From positions 63,938 through 127,937 of the forward strand of contig MKVL01000038.1 of assembly GCA_001899205.1 (NCBI GenBank): a stretch of 64,000 nucleotides of DNA, given 5' to 3'. Under the pieces are notes generated by a model. That model made no database searches and was not told the origin of the DNA. It worked only from the letters and a program-made list of their open reading frames with translations. Shown piece after piece: positions 32,477 through 40,774 of this stretch; positions within the stretch are counted from its first letter, which is position 1; each line of letters opens with the position of its first letter. Origin of the DNA: Mesorhizobium sp. 65-26 (GTDB lineage: Bacteria > Pseudomonadota > Alphaproteobacteria > Rhizobiales > Rhizobiaceae). The position numbers were made by a program, and so were the translations under genes.

Positions 32477-33048
32477 GCGCGTACCAGCGTGCCAGGCGGA
32501 ACATCTGAACGTACAATAGCGCCCGCAGAGATGATAGCGCCGTCTCCGATCGTAACACCCTTCAAGATTTTCGCGCCGGTCCCGATCCAAACATAGTCGC
32601 CGATGATCACAGGTGCCGACCGAATTCCCGGGTCGACCCTCGGGTGCCCGGTCTTCATAATAGCCACCGTTTGGGCAAAGCGCTTTTCGGCATCCATCGG
32701 GTGAGAGTTTGTGTCGTGGATGATCGCGCCGGAGGCTACGATAACACCCTTGCCGATCTTGATCCCGACGGGGTCGGATGACCAAACCTTGCAGCCATCT
32801 TGCAAAACGAAGAAATCGCCGATCTCGATGCGGCCTTCGTGGGCGAAAATCTGCAGATGGCCGCCGATATGACAGTTAGCGCCAATCTTAACACGCGAGC
32901 GCTCGCCGTGAATGTTGTAGATCTCAGCCCCCGGGCCGAAGGTGGTTCGGGGGCCAATCATAGCATTTTCCCGCGCTGCGCGTGTGGCAATCCACATTTC
33001 AAAGCGGCGACGGACAGCAAGGAAAAACGAAAAAGGGCGCATGCCCAA
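32473..33048 (-). CDS. Hexapeptide-repeat acyltransferase (LbetaH/CysE-LacA-NodL superfamily)
   Basis: 191 aa. Left-handed beta-helix hexad repeats run through residues ~30-185 (IGPRTTFGPGAEI, IGANCHIGGHLQIF, IGDYVWIGTGAKILKGVTIGDGAIISAGAIV), with the insert HDTNSHPMDAEKR seen in O-acetyltransferases of this group. The basic N-terminus (FFLAVRRRFEMWIATRAARE) resembles that of maltose/WbbJ-like acetyltransferases. It sits 14 bp after the tail-spike gene, so an acyl change to host surface glycan or to the spike ligand is plausible (inference). Confidence 0.85.
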   Translation of the reverse strand: MGMRPFSFFLAVRRRFEMWIATRAARENAMIGPRTTFGPGAEIYNIHGERSRVKIGANCHIGGHLQIFAHEGRIEIGDFFVLQDGCKVWSSDPVGIKIGKGVIVASGAIIHDTNSHPMDAEKRFAQTVAIMKTGHPRVDPGIRSAPVIIGDYVWIGTGAKILKGVTIGDGAIISAGAIVRSDVPPGTLVRA

Positions 33049-33062
33049 TCAACTGCCATGGA

Positions 33063-35477
33063 CTAGCCGAACAGTCCAGCACGCGCGAGGGCAAGAAGCC
33101 CCTCAAAAACGTAGGCTGCGAAAATGGCGCCACCGGTAGCAGTGACGTGCAGGCCATCGCTCGTCCATGCTGCCGGCATGAAATAGCCGATCCGAGATCG
33201 CCGCCCAACGTCGATCATTGGGTATCCAGTGTATTTCGACACCTCGTCGACTGCCTGCTGGAACTGTACCAGCGTGTTGCCTCGATAATTGACAGTGCCA
33301 ATCGCATGCGACGCGAAAGCAGAGGTGGAACTGTATGGCGACAGGAACACGATTACCGCGTTAGGCGCCTGCGCGCGGATGGCGACGACAGCGGCATAGA
33401 GCGCGCCATAGAAGCTTGCCGTTGACGTGTCGCCGAGCACGCCTAAGGGGGTGTTTTCCCCCGAATTGGCTCCGGCACCGAAGTCGTTTGTCCCAGCCTC
33501 GATGATGACGATCTCGGTATCGCCCGGGATATTGGGTATCTGGTTGTAGATGCCGAGCGATCCGTAGTGACTATTCTGGCCAATCGAAGCCCCGCTCACG
33601 CCCAGGTTGGTGGCGGACAGGCCCGCAAGAATCGCCAGAGCTCCGGTATAATTCCCCTGCGCCGTGATGGACGTTCCGAGAAAGACGGTCTTCTTCCCCT
33701 TCAGCTTTGCTGCGCCGCTATCGAAGGTGACGGTCGGATTTGCCAGAGCGCCGACATAGAGAAGCGAATTGGCAGTGACGGTGAGATTGTTCTTCGTCCA
33801 AGCGCTAAAGTCAGTTTCTTCCCATATCAGCACACCATCCTCTTTCAGCCAGGCCCTAGCCAAGCCGATCGACGATACGCCGTCGGGGTTGTAAGTCGGG
33901 CCGCCGGCGTCCGGATAGATTCGGACCTGAAGGTTCGTGGTGGCCGTCGATGACGCCGCCGCCGAGACGCTGGCGGATACCCAATCGTTGCCAAGAACCT
34001 TGGCTGCTGGTGATCCCGTTCCCGAACCAGAGCCCGACCTGAGATCGAAGACGGAATTGAAGGCGACACCCGCGTTGGAAAAGAGAGCGAAACGGGAGCG
34101 CTCCCCCTTCTTCATATCGACACCGAACTCATAGGTCTTGCCGCCTGTGACGGTGACGCCCTTGTAGAGACGGACATCAACGCCCGTGCCGGTGCCCTCG
34201 ACGATCTTCGAAGCGACCTTCTTTCCATTGACGAGAAGATCGAGGGCCGCGACGGTCGCTTGCAGGGATGGCAGAGCCGAACTGGACGGGATCACCTGGT
34301 TGGCTGTGGCGGTAAGGCTCACCTTGGTGAAAGTCGCGTCGGCCGGATCGTTCGACGGAAAGAGATTCGTGACAGTTCCGGAAACCCGCCACTCCAGCCC
34401 CAGAACGTAGGCGCCGGCAACTCCATCACCAGTGAAGGGGAACGTCCCGGCCGCCTGCGAAGGTCTGAACTGAATGTTGGCGCTGCCTCCTGCCGACGTG
34501 GTGAGCTTTGCCACGCATTCGAAGACGCCGGACCCCAGTGCAGTAATTGTCGCCGCAACCAGGTTGGCACCGGTCTGCCCAACAACTCTCCCATTCGCGA
34601 GGTCAAAATCGACAGTGTAGGCTGCGCCGGCTCCGTTGCAGATCAACTGGCCGTAGGGAAGTCCGTCGGCCTTGATCCGCGCCACATGCTCGTAGGTCAC
34701 CCCGGAACTGTAGGCAAAATTCCTGTAGCAAGCCGGCGTGACACTTCCGCTTGCAACGGCCACTCGTGACGCCTTGACCGACATGCCCAGCTGAAGCGCA
34801 GCCTTGTCCGTGCGCACGGCAAGACTGGACTCCGGCCCCCTTGCCGCCACAACCTCACCCGAAAACGCACTATCATCCTTGATGACGGCGAAGGTCAGCG
34901 CCGTGGTGCCGACCGTAATGTCGGCCGGCTTCTGCTGGCACTTATAATTTTTGCCATAGAGCGTGGCACCGCCGATCACCGCGAAATTGCACAGGCCGAG
35001 CTTGTCGGCCGTATCGGCGTCCGTCGCCCTGGTCAGGATCCAGGGCTTTGTGCCATCGCCGAGTTGCGTCAGCACATAGACGCCGTTCTTCGTCCCCTCG
35101 AGTCCGACGAACAGACGCTTGCCTGCCGCGATCGTGGCGGAATCGAAATAACTGCCGGCCAGCGCACCGTTGGCCGACGCCGTGATGGTGGCGCCGACGC
35201 CGGCCGTGCCGTTGGCGTAGACATTCGACGGCAGCGCGACCGTCTGTGCCGCGGCGACTTCCGCCAGCGGCGGCGAGGCATTGCTGAATATCTGCGCGCT
35301 GAGTTCGGCCTTGTCGGCAATGCGCGCCGCCATTTCCGTGTCGATCGCGTCCTGCACGATGGCACCAGCCAGACGGATCTCGGATTTCTTCGGCGGGTTC
35401 TTGCCGCTCATCGGTATGCCATCGGTGACATAGTCACGAAACGCGGTGTTGAACGCCGCCTTGATCTCGCCAGCCAT
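33063..35477 (-). CDS. Phage tail spike/fibre with C-terminal SGNH esterase domain
   Basis: 804 aa. The N-terminal block (AFNTAFRDYVTDGIP..KSEIRLAGAIVQDAID) is the virion-attachment module seen in rhizobial phage fibres. Beta-rich repeats fill ~70-590. The C-terminal ~210 residues form an SGNH hydrolase with intact blocks: VFLGTSITAQG, GVSGASIG, EAGTNDFG and SDGLHVTATGG. It probably deacylates host surface polysaccharide during adsorption. ATG 35477 is fixed by GGAGGT at 35482-35487. It is followed by the acyltransferase gene and preceded by the capsid gene 152 bp away. Confidence 0.88.
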   Translation of the reverse strand: MAGEIKAAFNTAFRDYVTDGIPMSGKNPPKKSEIRLAGAIVQDAIDTEMAARIADKAELSAQIFSNASPPLAEVAAAQTVALPSNVYANGTAGVGATITASANGALAGSYFDSATIAAGKRLFVGLEGTKNGVYVLTQLGDGTKPWILTRATDADTADKLGLCNFAVIGGATLYGKNYKCQQKPADITVGTTALTFAVIKDDSAFSGEVVAARGPESSLAVRTDKAALQLGMSVKASRVAVASGSVTPACYRNFAYSSGVTYEHVARIKADGLPYGQLICNGAGAAYTVDFDLANGRVVGQTGANLVAATITALGSGVFECVAKLTTSAGGSANIQFRPSQAAGTFPFTGDGVAGAYVLGLEWRVSGTVTNLFPSNDPADATFTKVSLTATANQVIPSSSALPSLQATVAALDLLVNGKKVASKIVEGTGTGVDVRLYKGVTVTGGKTYEFGVDMKKGERSRFALFSNAGVAFNSVFDLRSGSGSGTGSPAAKVLGNDWVSASVSAAASSTATTNLQVRIYPDAGGPTYNPDGVSSIGLARAWLKEDGVLIWEETDFSAWTKNNLTVTANSLLYVGALANPTVTFDSGAAKLKGKKTVFLGTSITAQGNYTGALAILAGLSATNLGVSGASIGQNSHYGSLGIYNQIPNIPGDTEIVIIEAGTNDFGAGANSGENTPLGVLGDTSTASFYGALYAAVVAIRAQAPNAVIVFLSPYSSTSAFASHAIGTVNYRGNTLVQFQQAVDEVSKYTGYPMIDVGRRSRIGYFMPAAWTSDGLHVTATGGAIFAAYVFEGLLALARAGLFG

Positions 35478-35628
35478 GCTGACCTCCGTGTTTCTTGAGG
35501 ATACTGCATTAACAGGGAACAAATGGCGGCCAAGGGAAGGGAAAGGACGGCCCTCCCTTGGCCGCGTACCGTCCCGGTGGCGTCGCCTTCGCCGGGACGG
35601 AAAGCCGCTACTGCGGGCGCGCGTCCCC

Positions 35629-36846
35629 TCAGTTGATCGCGACCTTGAGCAGTTTGATCGCGTTGCTGTCCGTCGGCGCGCCGCCTACGCGCTTCGTGAA
35701 GTAGAAGCGAATCCATCCCTTCTTGGTGTAGGGATCGCGCAGCAGACGCAACTCCGAGCGGTCGACGATCGTGTAGCCACGTTTCCAGTTGCCGAAGGCA
35801 ATCGGATAGGTGTTGACGCCGACGTCGTTCATGTACTCGTTTTCGTAGACCGGATAGCCGAGCAGCATCGACGGCTGACCGGCAATGGCGGAGTCCTGCC
35901 AGAGATAGTTCGCGGTATCGCCGAGCGACTTCAGCTTGCGGATGATTGAGGCGGTGGTGCTGTTCATCTGCCAGCCGACGCCCTCTCCAGCGCGGTAGGA
36001 CGGCCGAAGCGAGTGCACCAGGTCTATCAGCACGTCTATGCCGTTGTGCGTGCCGTCGAAAATGTCGCCGGCAACGCCCGTGGCCTTGTACTGGAGGGTG
36101 CCGAAAGGCCTGGTTGCGTCCGCCGTGGGCGCAGTCGGCAGGGACAGGAACCCGCGCGGCTTCTCGACGCCATCGCCGAAAACGAACGCCCCGGCCTCCT
36201 GCATGCTGAATTCGTCGCTCACGTTCTCCTGAAGGAAGGCGGCGAGGTCGAAGGCCGAGTCGTCCATCAGGCGAGCGGTAATTTCCGGCTGCGCATACAG
36301 TTCGCCCATGGGCGGCTTGATCTCGCCAAGCATCGGCGTATCGGTCGTAGGCCTGTCGCTCCGTTCCCCGACCCATCCGGAGGTCGCACCACGGCGGTTG
36401 ATCAGCTTGGAGTAGTCGGCCGTGCTGGTCCGCACGATACTGGCCAGAGCCCGCATCGGCGACAGTTCGATGAGCTGGTTCTGGATCACGGAATCGATCT
36501 GCTCCGGGACCGTGTAGCCACCGTCTGGATCCGAGTCCGACGACATCGACCGGTTCTGTGGCAGCAGCGCCGCCATGGCATCGGCGCGGCCGGTGCGCAT
36601 GAAGTCGACAAGGGCCGCCTGCGCGCGCTGAACGTTCGGATTATCGCCAGCACCCCCGCCGATGCGGTGCGCGGCAAAGGCCGCGTTGATCTCGTCGATG
36701 GATGCGCGGATATCCCGGATCGTGTTGTCGTTCCGGGTGCGGAAATCAGCGAAGGCCGTCGACAGTTCGTTGAGGATGGCGGCCGGGCTGGAGTTGTTGA
36801 GAGCGGCGACCAGGCCGCGCGGACGAAGACGAAAATGCGCACTCAT
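35629..36846 (-). CDS. HK97-family major capsid protein
   Basis: 405 aa. Residues ~1-90 form a helical delta-like domain (AILNELSTAFADFRTRNDNTIRDIRASIDEINAAFAAH). The mature HK97 fold probably starts near SDSDPDGGYTVPEQID, with the P-domain motif MRALASIVRTST, GWVGERSDRPTTDTP, and the E-loop and A-domain blocks ASIIRKLKSLGDTANYLWQ and PSMLLGYPVYENEYMND. ATG 36846 has AAAGGAA upstream. No prohead protease or portal gene is adjacent, unlike normal head operons. Confidence 0.93.
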   Translation of the reverse strand: MSAHFRLRPRGLVAALNNSSPAAILNELSTAFADFRTRNDNTIRDIRASIDEINAAFAAHRIGGGAGDNPNVQRAQAALVDFMRTGRADAMAALLPQNRSMSSDSDPDGGYTVPEQIDSVIQNQLIELSPMRALASIVRTSTADYSKLINRRGATSGWVGERSDRPTTDTPMLGEIKPPMGELYAQPEITARLMDDSAFDLAAFLQENVSDEFSMQEAGAFVFGDGVEKPRGFLSLPTAPTADATRPFGTLQYKATGVAGDIFDGTHNGIDVLIDLVHSLRPSYRAGEGVGWQMNSTTASIIRKLKSLGDTANYLWQDSAIAGQPSMLLGYPVYENEYMNDVGVNTYPIAFGNWKRGYTIVDRSELRLLRDPYTKKGWIRFYFTKRVGGAPTDSNAIKLLKVAIN

Positions 36847-37088
36847 GGCGCGTTCCTTTCTCGGGCTTCGCTTCGATGGGGGAGGTGCGCGCAAAGACGC
36901 ACCAATACACCCTCAAAGCGGGTGAAAATTGTTGGAAATCGAGGCGCCTGCATCTCGCGCGGCGAAGGCGGCTTGCATCTCGCGGGGCCGCCACATGGAC
37001 TGAAATTCGGTTGCCGTCTCAGGCTGCATCGCGCGCACCAGCGACGGCAACACGAACATCCAGTCAGGATGATCCGCAAGGATCGCGC

Positions 37089-37337
37089 CTAATCGACAAT
37101 GCGGAGGGCGGGTTTGTCAAGGCGGTCGAAGCTGCGCGCCACATCCATCAACAGGTTTGCGACATCGACGGCTGTTGCCGGCGTCCCGGCCATCAGCGCA
37201 ACCGCCCCACCCTTGACCGCGCCTTCGAAGATCGCCTCCGGGGTGAAGCCCGCCGGCTGGAGCCGCACAAGGAGTTTGGCGACCGCGTCCGTAACGGCGG
37301 ATACCTGGCGGTCGTGGAGTTCAGTTGGATCGGGCAT
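37089..37337 (-). CDS. Small uncharacterised protein, 82 aa
   Basis: MPDPTELHDRQVSAVTDAVA.. continues as an amphipathic helical protein with a Gly/Ala-rich middle (GAVKGGAVALMAGTPAT). AGGAGAT lies 4 bases before the ATG, strong support for translation. It precedes the capsid gene by about 240 bp. Scaffold-like or regulatory roles are possible but not shown. Confidence 0.65.
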   Translation of the reverse strand: MPDPTELHDRQVSAVTDAVAKLLVRLQPAGFTPEAIFEGAVKGGAVALMAGTPATAVDVANLLMDVARSFDRLDKPALRIVD

Positions 37338-37436
37338 GTGATCTCCTGTTTAGGGGCAGAAAAAACTTTTCCGGTAATTTCGCGGCGATGCGCGCTTAGA
37401 GGGGCGCCGGTCCATGGCGGCGGGTGCCTGACCTTT

Positions 37437-37874
37437 TCACCCGCCCCCCGCCTTCACCTGTCGGCGACGTTTGCGATAGCCAGCGGCGAGGCCGCGCCTA
37501 CCCATGAGCCGGCAATCGCTACCGCAGTAGTGAGGCAGCCGCCCTGCGATGACGCGATCCGCCACGAAACGTTGCCCACAGGCCCGGCAGGCTATCCCGG
37601 TCTCACGGTCTTCAGCCGGGCTCTCCGATCGCCACCAGGCGGCGCGCTGCGCCGCCGCTTGCGCGACGCGGCAGGCCTCGGAACAGAACATGGATGGCCG
37701 GCCGGTACGCTTGGGCGCCGGAACCGCCTTGCCGCACCGCAGACAAGAGCGCTCCGGCAGGGGAACCCCCGGCAAATCGAGCTGGCTCAAAAACGGGAAG
37801 AAAAACCCATTTTCGTCAGGCCCATTGACGTCGGCCTTTTCTATCCCTTTGATTTTCTTATCCATTTTTTTCAA
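37437..37874 (-). CDS. Double zinc-finger protein, 145 aa
   Basis: Two Cys4 units: CLRCGK..FCSEAC (CxxC-16-CxxxC) and CRACGQ..YCGSDC (CxxC-17-CxxxC), each of treble-clef or zinc-ribbon type, joined by an Arg/Ala helix (RVAQAAAQRAAWWRSES). The N-terminus is Lys-rich and the C-terminus very basic (GRRGLAAGYRKRRRQVKAGGG), suggesting nucleic-acid binding. The start is ATG 37874 or 37865. It lies between the initiator-like gene and the capsid gene. Confidence 0.7.
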   Translation of the reverse strand: MKKMDKKIKGIEKADVNGPDENGFFFPFLSQLDLPGVPLPERSCLRCGKAVPAPKRTGRPSMFCSEACRVAQAAAQRAAWWRSESPAEDRETGIACRACGQRFVADRVIAGRLPHYCGSDCRLMGRRGLAAGYRKRRRQVKAGGG

Positions 37875-37995
37875 ACCAGAGTGCTAAACCCGAAAATGAC
37901 GTCCAAATTTCGCCTCGGAGAGGAAAAAACCTGCGAATGTGGGGGAGGCCGGTCCACAGCTGGAGGCCTTCCAGACTTTCACCCCGCCCCCCCGG

Positions 37996-38841
37996 TCATG
38001 GCTTCGCCTCGGCCGACGATGGCTTCCAGCCGTGCTTGCGTTCGAAGGGCGACGGCCCTGCCGGCTTAGCTGGCGCCGCTGGTCGCGGCTGTGTCGGCTT
38101 GGGTCGCTCGGGAAGTGCAAGCCACATTCGTTCGGCGAGATAGCGGGTGAAGCTGCAGATCAGCTTCCGGCCGGCTGACCGGTTGACGCTCACGAACCTA
38201 TCGATCTCGCTGGCCGCCTCAATCCGATCGGCTGGCGACAGCGCATTCCAGGCTTTCCTCGCTGCCTTCGGACTGTCAGGGACAGGCCAACGTTTCAGTG
38301 CTCGATCGAATTCGTCCATCGCGCTCTCTCTCTCAACTGATGGTTCTTCTGACGAGTCGGGGCGCATGGGTGCGCCCCGTGGGGGTGCATGGATGCGCCC
38401 CGTCACCTTTGCGTCACGGGGCGCATGGGCGCACCCCGTCTCACCATGTCTACGGGGTGCATGGGTGCGCCCCGTCTCCCCCTTGCTTCGCCGCCGCTCA
38501 TCCGCCTTTTCGAACTCTGGCAACTTGGGGAAGGCATCGAGCCGCGCGACGTTCATTTCGTAGCGCCTGGTCATCCCCGGTGCGCCGCCGTTCTCGTTGC
38601 CCACAACTCGGAACCACCAATTGCCGGAGGCTTCGTCTTCGGGCCGCAGAGGCATCAGGGAACGGAGGATCCGCTTTGCCTGCGACCGGCTCACGCGCAT
38701 TGCCTCCGCAAGCAAATCCATCGAAGGATAGAGGCTCTCACCGTCGTCATTGCACCAGTTGGCCATCACGAGCATGCATGTGAACTTGCTGCCGGCCACA
38801 GGCGCCCGCTGTATGACCTTGGTCATGACATCGATGCTCAC
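37996..38841 (-). CDS. Replication-initiator-like HTH protein of the element
   Basis: 281 aa. Residues ~15-75 hold an HTH_36-like domain (FTCMLVMANWCNDDGESLYPSMDLLAEAMRVSRSQAKRILRSLM), as in phage O-type replication proteins. A basic repeat-bearing linker (~115-165: TGRTHAP, TGCAHAP, TGRIHAP) is encoded by four palindromic iteron-like DNA repeats. The C-terminal part (about 185-260) is helical and Arg-rich, with a basic Pro-rich end. An origin inside the initiator gene would copy the lambda O arrangement (inference). It overlaps the 68-aa gene by 4 bp. Confidence 0.72.
   Translation of the reverse strand: MSIDVMTKVIQRAPVAGSKFTCMLVMANWCNDDGESLYPSMDLLAEAMRVSRSQAKRILRSLMPLRPEDEASGNWWFRVVGNENGGAPGMTRRYEMNVARLDAFPKLPEFEKADERRRSKGETGRTHAPRRHGETGCAHAPRDAKVTGRIHAPPRGAPMRPDSSEEPSVERESAMDEFDRALKRWPVPDSPKAARKAWNALSPADRIEAASEIDRFVSVNRSAGRKLICSFTRYLAERMWLALPERPKPTQPRPAAPAKPAGPSPFERKHGWKPSSAEAKP
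38359..38475. repeat. Four iteron-like palindromic repeats (candidate replication origin)
   Basis: Copies at 38359-38380, 38382-38403, 38418-38439 and 38454-38475, each 22 bp of the form GGGGYGCA-TGGN-YGCRCCCC-GT. Copy 1 has perfect 8-bp inverted arms (GGGGCGCA/TGCGCCCC). Start-to-start spacings are 23, 36 and 36 bp. They lie within the initiator-like gene. Confidence 0.7.
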
Positions 38842-39044
38842 CGCTGCGCCTCGCGGAGAACGGCGATTGCCTGAAGCGGCGTCAGGCCGAAGCGGCGACG
38901 AAGAGCGGGAATCACCGGGTGTTCACAGGTCGCACCATGGGCGCGGTACCAGGCCGCCGCGATCTCGATTGCCGCGCTCGACTGATGGCAAAGTCCGGTG
39001 GTTCCACCAACTGGCAACGACGGCGGGAGAGGATCGGCTCTCAT
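38838..39044 (-). CDS. Small uncharacterised protein, 68 aa, coupled to the initiator
   Basis: Pro-rich N-terminus, then a helical C-terminal half (AIEIAAAWYRAHGA.., RRFGLTPLQAIAVLREAQR) that may bind DNA. Its stop overlaps the initiator-like ATG by 4 bp, so the two are translated together. It is the first gene of the minus-strand series, about 135 bp from the right att. Confidence 0.6.
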   Translation of the reverse strand: MRADPLPPSLPVGGTTGLCHQSSAAIEIAAAWYRAHGATCEHPVIPALRRRFGLTPLQAIAVLREAQR

Positions 39045-39061
39045 TCGCCCCGCTCCCCGTC

Positions 39062-39083
39062 TCTTGCGCGCCGCTTGCGCGCA
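39062..39083. repeat. Candidate integrase arm-type sites, right end
   Basis: CTTGCGCGC at 39062-39070 and 39073-39081 followed by AG; the 22-bp double unit differs from the left-end copy at 29023-29044 only in the two spacer bases. Confidence 0.55.
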
Positions 39084-39179
39084 GTGCCCCCTTCGTTCGG
39101 GGTTGGTTCAGCAGAGGTTCCGGTGTCTACCGTAGCGGAAAACGGCGGATTTCCGCGCTTTCTTGCGCTCGGGGGTTCC

Positions 39180-39227
39180 TTGACATCGTAGGGGTCACAG
39201 GTTCAATCCCTGTCACGCCCACCATCC
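39180..39227. repeat. attR: displaced 3' part of tRNA-Val
   Basis: Matches tRNA-Val from the anticodon loop through CCA and three bases beyond. Three differences fall in the T-arm: ACAGG-TTCAATC-CCTGT here against ACAAG-TTCGATC-CTTGT in the intact gene. The two stem changes compensate each other. This is a remnant, not a functional tRNA: it lacks acceptor 5' strand, D-arm and 5' anticodon stem. Confidence 0.88.
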
Positions 39228-39406
39228 ACCCTAAAAGAAGATCAAGGGCTTGCGGCATCTGCACGCTGCCGGCGATGGCCTTGAACGCCTGCGGCGGAAA
39301 GCGCGTATAAGCCTGCCGCTTCATGTGTGGGCGCGAAGCCTCCACGCGCATTGAGGTGCCGGCTCACCAAATCAAACAGCCGACCAGCCCCTCATGTCTC
39401 GTAGAC

Positions 39407-39428
39407 GAAAGGCCCGCCGAAGCGGGCC
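39407..39428 (-). terminator. Terminator of the DUF1236 gene
   Basis: On the minus strand GGCCCGC-TTCG-GCGGGCC followed by TTTCGTC, about 58 bp after the stop of the DUF1236 gene. The rest of 39228-39485 shows no gene. Confidence 0.7.
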
Positions 39429-39485
39429 ACTTTGTCTGAAAATTGCACTGGGCCGAATTGTCGAAAAGCCCAGGTTGCTGCCGGA

Positions 39486-39809
39486 TCAATTCAGGACCTG
39501 CACGATTTCGTGGGTCTCGGGATCCACCAGCACTGTCCTGTTGTCGATGGTCGCGTAGCGGTATTTGACGTTGGGTACCTCGTGCAGCACCACCGTATCC
39601 GGGACCTTCGAGCCGAGGTTCAACTCGAGGCCAAGGATGTTGATCGAAGCGACCGGGTTCTTGTGGACATATTCCTTGATGACGGTCTGCTGTCCGGGCT
39701 CGACTACAACTGCGCCTGGCTGCTGTACGACAACGGTGTCCCCAGCATTTGCAACACTGGCACCAGCAATGATCGCGCAAACGGCATAGATCGGAAGAAG
39801 CGTCTTCAT
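39486..39809 (-). CDS. DUF1236-type exported protein
   Basis: 107 aa. A signal peptide (MKTLLPIYAVCAIIAGASVANA|GD) precedes one DUF1236-like domain (VIKEYVHKNPVASI..LGSKVPDTVVLHEVPNVKYRYATIDNRTVLVDPETHEIVQVL). ATG 39809 is set by GAGGAGA just upstream. Such proteins are common and often multicopy in rhizobia, periplasmic and of unknown function. Confidence 0.85.
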   Translation of the reverse strand: MKTLLPIYAVCAIIAGASVANAGDTVVVQQPGAVVVEPGQQTVIKEYVHKNPVASINILGLELNLGSKVPDTVVLHEVPNVKYRYATIDNRTVLVDPETHEIVQVLN

Positions 39810-39950
39810 GATATTCTCCTCTGGGCACGATTGCCGAAAGGACAAATGCCGGGAGAAATCGTCTCGTTCCGAAATCAATTTGGGTCTTTTTGTGTCCCTG
39901 GACGCCACATATGTGGACGAAAGCTACCCTGAGGCGGGCTCCTGGGCTCC

Positions 39951-40703
39951 TCACCCTTTCCAGAACTTCCACCTCGATTGGCGGCGCCCGCGCCCGCCAT
40001 GTCGCGTCAGTTCGGGCAGGTCGTCCAACGGGCCGGTTTCGGCGACGAAACGCGCCCGCCATTCGTCGTTCAGCACGTCGCGCTGCGGCTTGATGCTGAC
40101 ATCGGTGGTCGGTGGCATCGGTTCATCGAGGCCGAGACGCGCGGCGATGGCCCGGCAGACGCTGTCGAAGTCGCCGTCGATATCCTCATAGACGAAGCGC
40201 AACGGCTCGATCCCGGCTCGCGCGAAGAACGACGCCCAGCGGGCGTTCCCGACCACGATCTTGCGCAGCGACGCCTCGATCTGCTCGCGGGAATACTCGG
40301 CGACGCCGGTGGCCGTCCCCGTGCTGCTCCACTTGCCGTCCTGCATGGCTCTCGCCAGCGAAATCGCCTGACCGAGCAGGTCGCGTCGCTCGAGAAGCAC
40401 CCATACCGGGTCGGGAAACCATTGCGTGAGGCGGATTTCGGCCTGCAGCCGGTCGAAATGTTCCGGAAACAGTTTGAACGCCACCACGCCGTTCGGGGTC
40501 CTGCCTTTCGTCGCCGCGATCACACAGCGCTCCGCGCTGGCCATCTCCGGCGTGTCCCAATGGCGAAAATACTCCGTCGGATAACCGAGGACACCCGTAG
40601 TGCGCATCTTGCCGCAAAGCAGATTGCTCCCGCTTCGCGGCATGCTCGCGACGATGAGGGTCCGTCGAGGCGGCTCCCAATCGGAAGGCGGGCTGGTCGA
40701 CAT
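39951..40703 (-). CDS. Stf0-family sulfotransferase
   Basis: 250 aa. The 5'-phosphosulfate-binding motif is SMPRSGSNLLCGKM near residue 20, and the 3'-phosphate-binding region is WVLLERRDLLGQAISLARAMQ. Stf0 enzymes transfer sulfate from PAPS to carbohydrates such as trehalose or Nod-factor-type glycans. It shares strand and close spacing with a fucosyltransferase-like gene and GDP-L-fucose synthase, which supports a surface or secreted glycan as substrate. PAPS synthesis genes are not in the window. Confidence 0.85.
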   Translation of the reverse strand: MSTSPPSDWEPPRRTLIVASMPRSGSNLLCGKMRTTGVLGYPTEYFRHWDTPEMASAERCVIAATKGRTPNGVVAFKLFPEHFDRLQAEIRLTQWFPDPVWVLLERRDLLGQAISLARAMQDGKWSSTGTATGVAEYSREQIEASLRKIVVGNARWASFFARAGIEPLRFVYEDIDGDFDSVCRAIAARLGLDEPMPPTTDVSIKPQRDVLNDEWRARFVAETGPLDDLPELTRHGGRGRRQSRWKFWKG

Positions 40704-40774
40704 GTCTTCGCGAATATCAGCCGACTGACCGAAAGTCTATTCGACGATCGGCGCCTGCATCGCGACCGGCGTGT

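Noticed and set aside
35629-36846. Capsid protein as an encapsulin or part of a gene transfer agent
   Set aside because: It has a long N-terminal delta-like domain and is flanked by a tail spike, initiator and integrase within att sites; gene transfer agents lack integrases and keep terminase and portal genes.
39180-39227. Second tRNA-Val gene
   Set aside because: Only the 3' half is present; no acceptor 5' strand, D-arm or complete anticodon stem.
39127-39351. Short minus-strand frame across attR (contains VGVTGIEPVTPT)
   Set aside because: This peptide is the well-known false translation of a tRNA 3' end; no start signal.
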